DNA of 64,000 bases from Nitrincola salilacus (lineage in GTDB: Bacteria > Pseudomonadota > Gammaproteobacteria > Pseudomonadales > Balneatricaceae): assembly GCF_046271865.1 (NCBI RefSeq), contig NZ_CP176580.1, positions 1,488,001-1,552,000 on the forward strand, given 5' to 3'. The position numbers were made by a program, and so were the translations under genes. Positions within the stretch are counted from its first letter, which is position 1; each line of letters begins with the position of its first letter. The notes beneath the pieces were generated by a model. That model worked only from the letters and a program-made list of their open reading frames with translations. It had not been told where the DNA came from and did not search any database. This document shows, in pieces, positions 61,801-64,000 of this stretch.

Positions 61801-62667
61801 ATGTCAGGTTCTACAGGTTTGGTTGATCGTGTCATCAGCCGTGTGATAGCAGGGATCGACAGTGAGGATGGCGCTGGTGTAAAGCTCAAACGCAGTATCG
61901 GGCAGCGTCAGAATATGCGTATCGATCCGTTTCTGATGCTGGATATGTTCTCTTCAGACAATCCGGATGACTACATTGCAGGTTTTCCACCTCACCCGCA
62001 CAGAGGGTTTGAGACGGTGACCTACATGCTGGATGGGTTGATGTTGCATCGGGATCATCTGGGCAGTGAAGGTCTGTTGCGCTCCGGTGGTGTGCAGTGG
62101 ATGACGGCGGGGCGGGGCGTGATTCACGAGGAGCGCCCACAACAGGAAGATGGCCTGATGCGGGGCTTTCAACTCTGGGTCAATCTGCCTGCGGCTGACA
62201 AGATGAAACCGGCGGCGTATCAGAATATCGAGCCGGAAGAAGTGGTGGAATATACCTCGCCAGAGGGCGTCAAGCTGCGTTTGGTGGCAGGGGCACTGTC
62301 CTTCGCAGGAAAAAATCTGCTTGGACCGGTTAAGGGGGTGACGACAAATCCTTTGTTTGTGGATATCGCTTTGCCACCGAAGACTCAGATCTCACTGCCG
62401 CTTGAGAAGGATCTTGCCGGTTTTGCCTATCTTTTCGAAGGTAAAGCAGAGGTTGCAGGTCAGTATTTGAAGCTGAATGCTGCGTCTGAATTGAGCCGGG
62501 GCGATCAGGTGACCTTCAGCAGTGGCGACGAACCCGCCAGATTGCTTTTGGTGGCTGCAAAGCCTATTGGTGAGCCGGTGTCGCAGTATGGGCCATTCGT
62601 GATGAACACTGTTGAAGAGATAGAGCAGGCATTGAGAGACTATCGGGATGGTCGGTTAACCGATTGA
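61801..62667 (+). CDS. Pirin family protein (YhhW-like)
   Basis: A 288-residue double cupin. The metal ligands are in PHPHRGFETVTY (two His) and the following GRGVIHEERP (His and Glu), as in YhhW/pirin with quercetinase activity. The second cupin is degenerate. It follows the hydroquinone reductase gene by one base. AAGGAG lies in the end of that gene, 7 nt from the ATG. A task in quinone or flavonoid detoxification is likely, but the real substrate is not known. Confidence 0.93.
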   Translation: MSGSTGLVDRVISRVIAGIDSEDGAGVKLKRSIGQRQNMRIDPFLMLDMFSSDNPDDYIAGFPPHPHRGFETVTYMLDGLMLHRDHLGSEGLLRSGGVQWMTAGRGVIHEERPQQEDGLMRGFQLWVNLPAADKMKPAAYQNIEPEEVVEYTSPEGVKLRLVAGALSFAGKNLLGPVKGVTTNPLFVDIALPPKTQISLPLEKDLAGFAYLFEGKAEVAGQYLKLNAASELSRGDQVTFSSGDEPARLLLVAAKPIGEPVSQYGPFVMNTVEEIEQALRDYRDGRLTD

Positions 62668-62747
62668 GAATAACTGGCTGCGATTAACTGGCTGATAGGA
62701 TAGCCAAATATTATCAGATGGTATATACATATTAACTGATGCCTGAA

Positions 62748-62773
62748 AACCCACCTCGACGATGGGGTGGGTT
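62748..62773. terminator. Hairpin after the pirin gene
   Basis: AACCCACC and GGTGGGTT form a perfect 8-bp stem with a 10-nt loop between pirin and the next gene. No T-run follows. It could end the azoR-yqjG-pirin transcript. Confidence 0.5.
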
Positions 62774-62810
62774 GAATCCTTGCGGCGCTGATGAGTGGTT
62801 AGGGGGATAA

Positions 62811-64000
62811 GTGGTCGGCTCAGATGATGATGTAGTCATATTCGCAGATGAAGCAGTACTGCCGGAGGAGCCATCCTGGGTATCACTGCCTCGTAGCCAT
62901 TGGAAAGTACTGATCGTTGATGACGACGAAGATGTTCATATTTCCACTGAGTTTTCACTCAAGTCCTTGCTGTTTCTTGGCCGCTCCCTGATCTTTCTTC
63001 ACGCTTACTCCTCCCACGAAGCCTTCCAGACCTTATCCGACAACCCCGATATTGCCGTCATGTTGCTTGATGTGGTGATGGAGTCTGATAGCGCAGGTCT
63101 CCAGTTAGTTCATCGGGTTCGAGAAGAGCTGAAACTGGATGCTCTGAGGATTATTCTACGTACCGGTCAGCCGGGTTATGCGCCAGAAATAGAAACCATT
63201 GAGCAGTATGACATCAATGATTACAAGACCAAGGGCGAGCTGACGAGATCCAGACTCTATAGCTCGCTTATGACAGCGATACGCAGCTACGATCAGTTGC
63301 AGAAAATCGACAAAAACCGTATCGGCCTGTCTCGTATCATCACGGCTACCAACAGTTTGATGCAACAGCAAGGGTTGAGAGCTTTCTCAGAAGGGGTGAT
63401 TAATCAGTTGTCCGCGTTTATCGGCATTGAACCGGACGGGCTGGTCTGCTTTCAGGCATTGAATGAAGTACTCAACCCTGGATCTGTTCGGGTGATTGCC
63501 AGCGCCGGGCGCTATGTTCGGTGGATGGAGGAGCCTCATTTCAGTGAAGATCATAAGGTCTGGTCGCGGGTTCAGGAGTCTTTTGAAGCCTCGGCAAACA
63601 TCGTACATGACGATTCCACCTGTTTGTATTTTGAGCCCCTGCCGACGCAGCGCTATGTCGTTTATGTGGATGCTGTGATCTCTCTGTCGCAGATGGATGA
63701 AGAGCTGATCAAGATGTTTGCACATAATATCTCTCTCTGTGCGCAGAATATCGGGCTTGTCGAGCAGCTTCAGACCCTCGCTTATCAAGATACACTGACC
63801 GGTTTATGTAATCGCAATGGGTTGTTGAAGTTGCTGGAAACCCTGCCTGAGCGCTGTGCTGAATCTCTGCAGTTGATGTTGATCGATATCGACCAGTTTT
63901 CAGTTGTGAATGACACCTTCGGGCATCGTCATGGTGATCTGCTACTGCAGCGTGTATCTGAGATGTTATCCAGCCTGACTGGGCTGCAAAGCATGGCTCG
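62811..64000 (+). CDS. Response regulator with DUF3369 and GGDEF domain, cut by the window edge
   Basis: Starts with GTG at 62811, directly after an in-frame TAA; AGGGGG lies 4 nt upstream. The open frame runs to the window end (396 codons). A receiver domain (WKVLIVDDDEDVH, phosphoacceptor Asp in VMLLDVVMES) is followed by a DUF3369 sensor-like domain (about residues 175-310) and the start of a GGDEF domain (YQDTLTGLCNRNGLL, then LMLIDIDQFSVVND and FGHRHGD). An EAL domain commonly follows; it would lie outside. It probably makes or breaks cyclic-di-GMP in response to a kinase. Confidence 0.9.
   Translation, partial: MVGSDDDVVIFADEAVLPEEPSWVSLPRSHWKVLIVDDDEDVHISTEFSLKSLLFLGRSLIFLHAYSSHEAFQTLSDNPDIAVMLLDVVMESDSAGLQLVHRVREELKLDALRIILRTGQPGYAPEIETIEQYDINDYKTKGELTRSRLYSSLMTAIRSYDQLQKIDKNRIGLSRIITATNSLMQQQGLRAFSEGVINQLSAFIGIEPDGLVCFQALNEVLNPGSVRVIASAGRYVRWMEEPHFSEDHKVWSRVQESFEASANIVHDDSTCLYFEPLPTQRYVVYVDAVISLSQMDEELIKMFAHNISLCAQNIGLVEQLQTLAYQDTLTGLCNRNGLLKLLETLPERCAESLQLMLIDIDQFSVVNDTFGHRHGDLLLQRVSEMLSSLTGLQSMA

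Noticed and set aside
1..64000. Search for CRISPR arrays, tRNA or rRNA genes, phage modules and defence systems
   Set aside because: No regular spaced repeats, cloverleaf genes or recognisable defence or phage proteins were found by reading; a tool-based scan (tRNAscan, Rfam, PADLOC) would be needed to exclude small RNA genes.

Overview
The window reads as chromosomal DNA of a gammaproteobacterium, most likely a marine or halophilic heterotroph of the Oceanospirillales/Pseudomonadales type. This is inferred from an NhaC-type Na+/H+ antiporter, RimK with its partner protease, QseBC-like and PuuR-like regulators, TRAP and NSS transporters and moderate G+C. No rRNA, tRNA, CRISPR array, phage or origin was recognised. 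Both edges cut a gene: an Asp-box (BNR) repeat protein at the left and a REC-GGDEF regulator at the right.

Region 1 (about 1-20.7 kb) is an accessory, stress-related stretch: EF-hand protein, Crp/Fnr regulator, periplasmic binding protein, glycine-zipper protein, PRC-barrel protein, BON protein, and a QseBC-like two-component system divergent from a PepSY / ferric-reductase-like / DUF2271 / VIT metal-transporter cluster. Four intact insertion sequences of three families sit between 5.0 and 18.1 kb. I could fix the ends of all four from inverted repeats and exact target duplications: IS256 family 5000-6306 (8 bp), IS1380 family 8616-10185 (4 bp), IS66 family 10434-12166 (8 bp) and a second IS256 family element 16688-18074 (9 bp). 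Deleting each element and one target copy restores the host gene: a 137-aa PRC-barrel protein, a 131-codon phospholipase A2-like gene (which also carries an internal TGA), the original C-terminus of the sensor kinase, and a 229-aa VIT-family transporter.

Region 2 (20.8-34.5 kb) holds an Lrp regulator, nhaC, and a two-sided TetR regulon. RND adaptor, RND pump, short-chain dehydrogenase and FabF-like ketosynthase run leftward; an outer-membrane factor and a MATE exporter run rightward. Two matching 24-bp inverted repeats, one at each promoter, are probable TetR operators. A flavin reductase/MarR divergent pair with A/T-rich palindromes follows.

Region 3 (34.8-50.7 kb) has rimB-like protease, rimK and an aspartoacylase-like gene; a GntR regulator, fused TRAP permease and DUF1850 protein divergent from a glutaryl-CoA dehydrogenase and a CoA-transferase (probable dicarboxylate use); rlmA; AraC-azlCD; an NSS transporter; and a pair of solute-binding proteins without permease or ATPase.

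Region 4 (50.8-64 kb) is a six-gene leftward operon: a PotABCD-type polyamine/GABA ABC transporter followed by gabD and gabT, with a divergent PuuR-like regulator. A LysR/azoreductase pair, glutathionyl-hydroquinone reductase, pirin and the REC-GGDEF gene come last. Regions 2-4 contain no recognised IS. Nothing in the window is clearly a wholly new system; the most informative features are the reconstructable IS insertions and the paired efflux operators.
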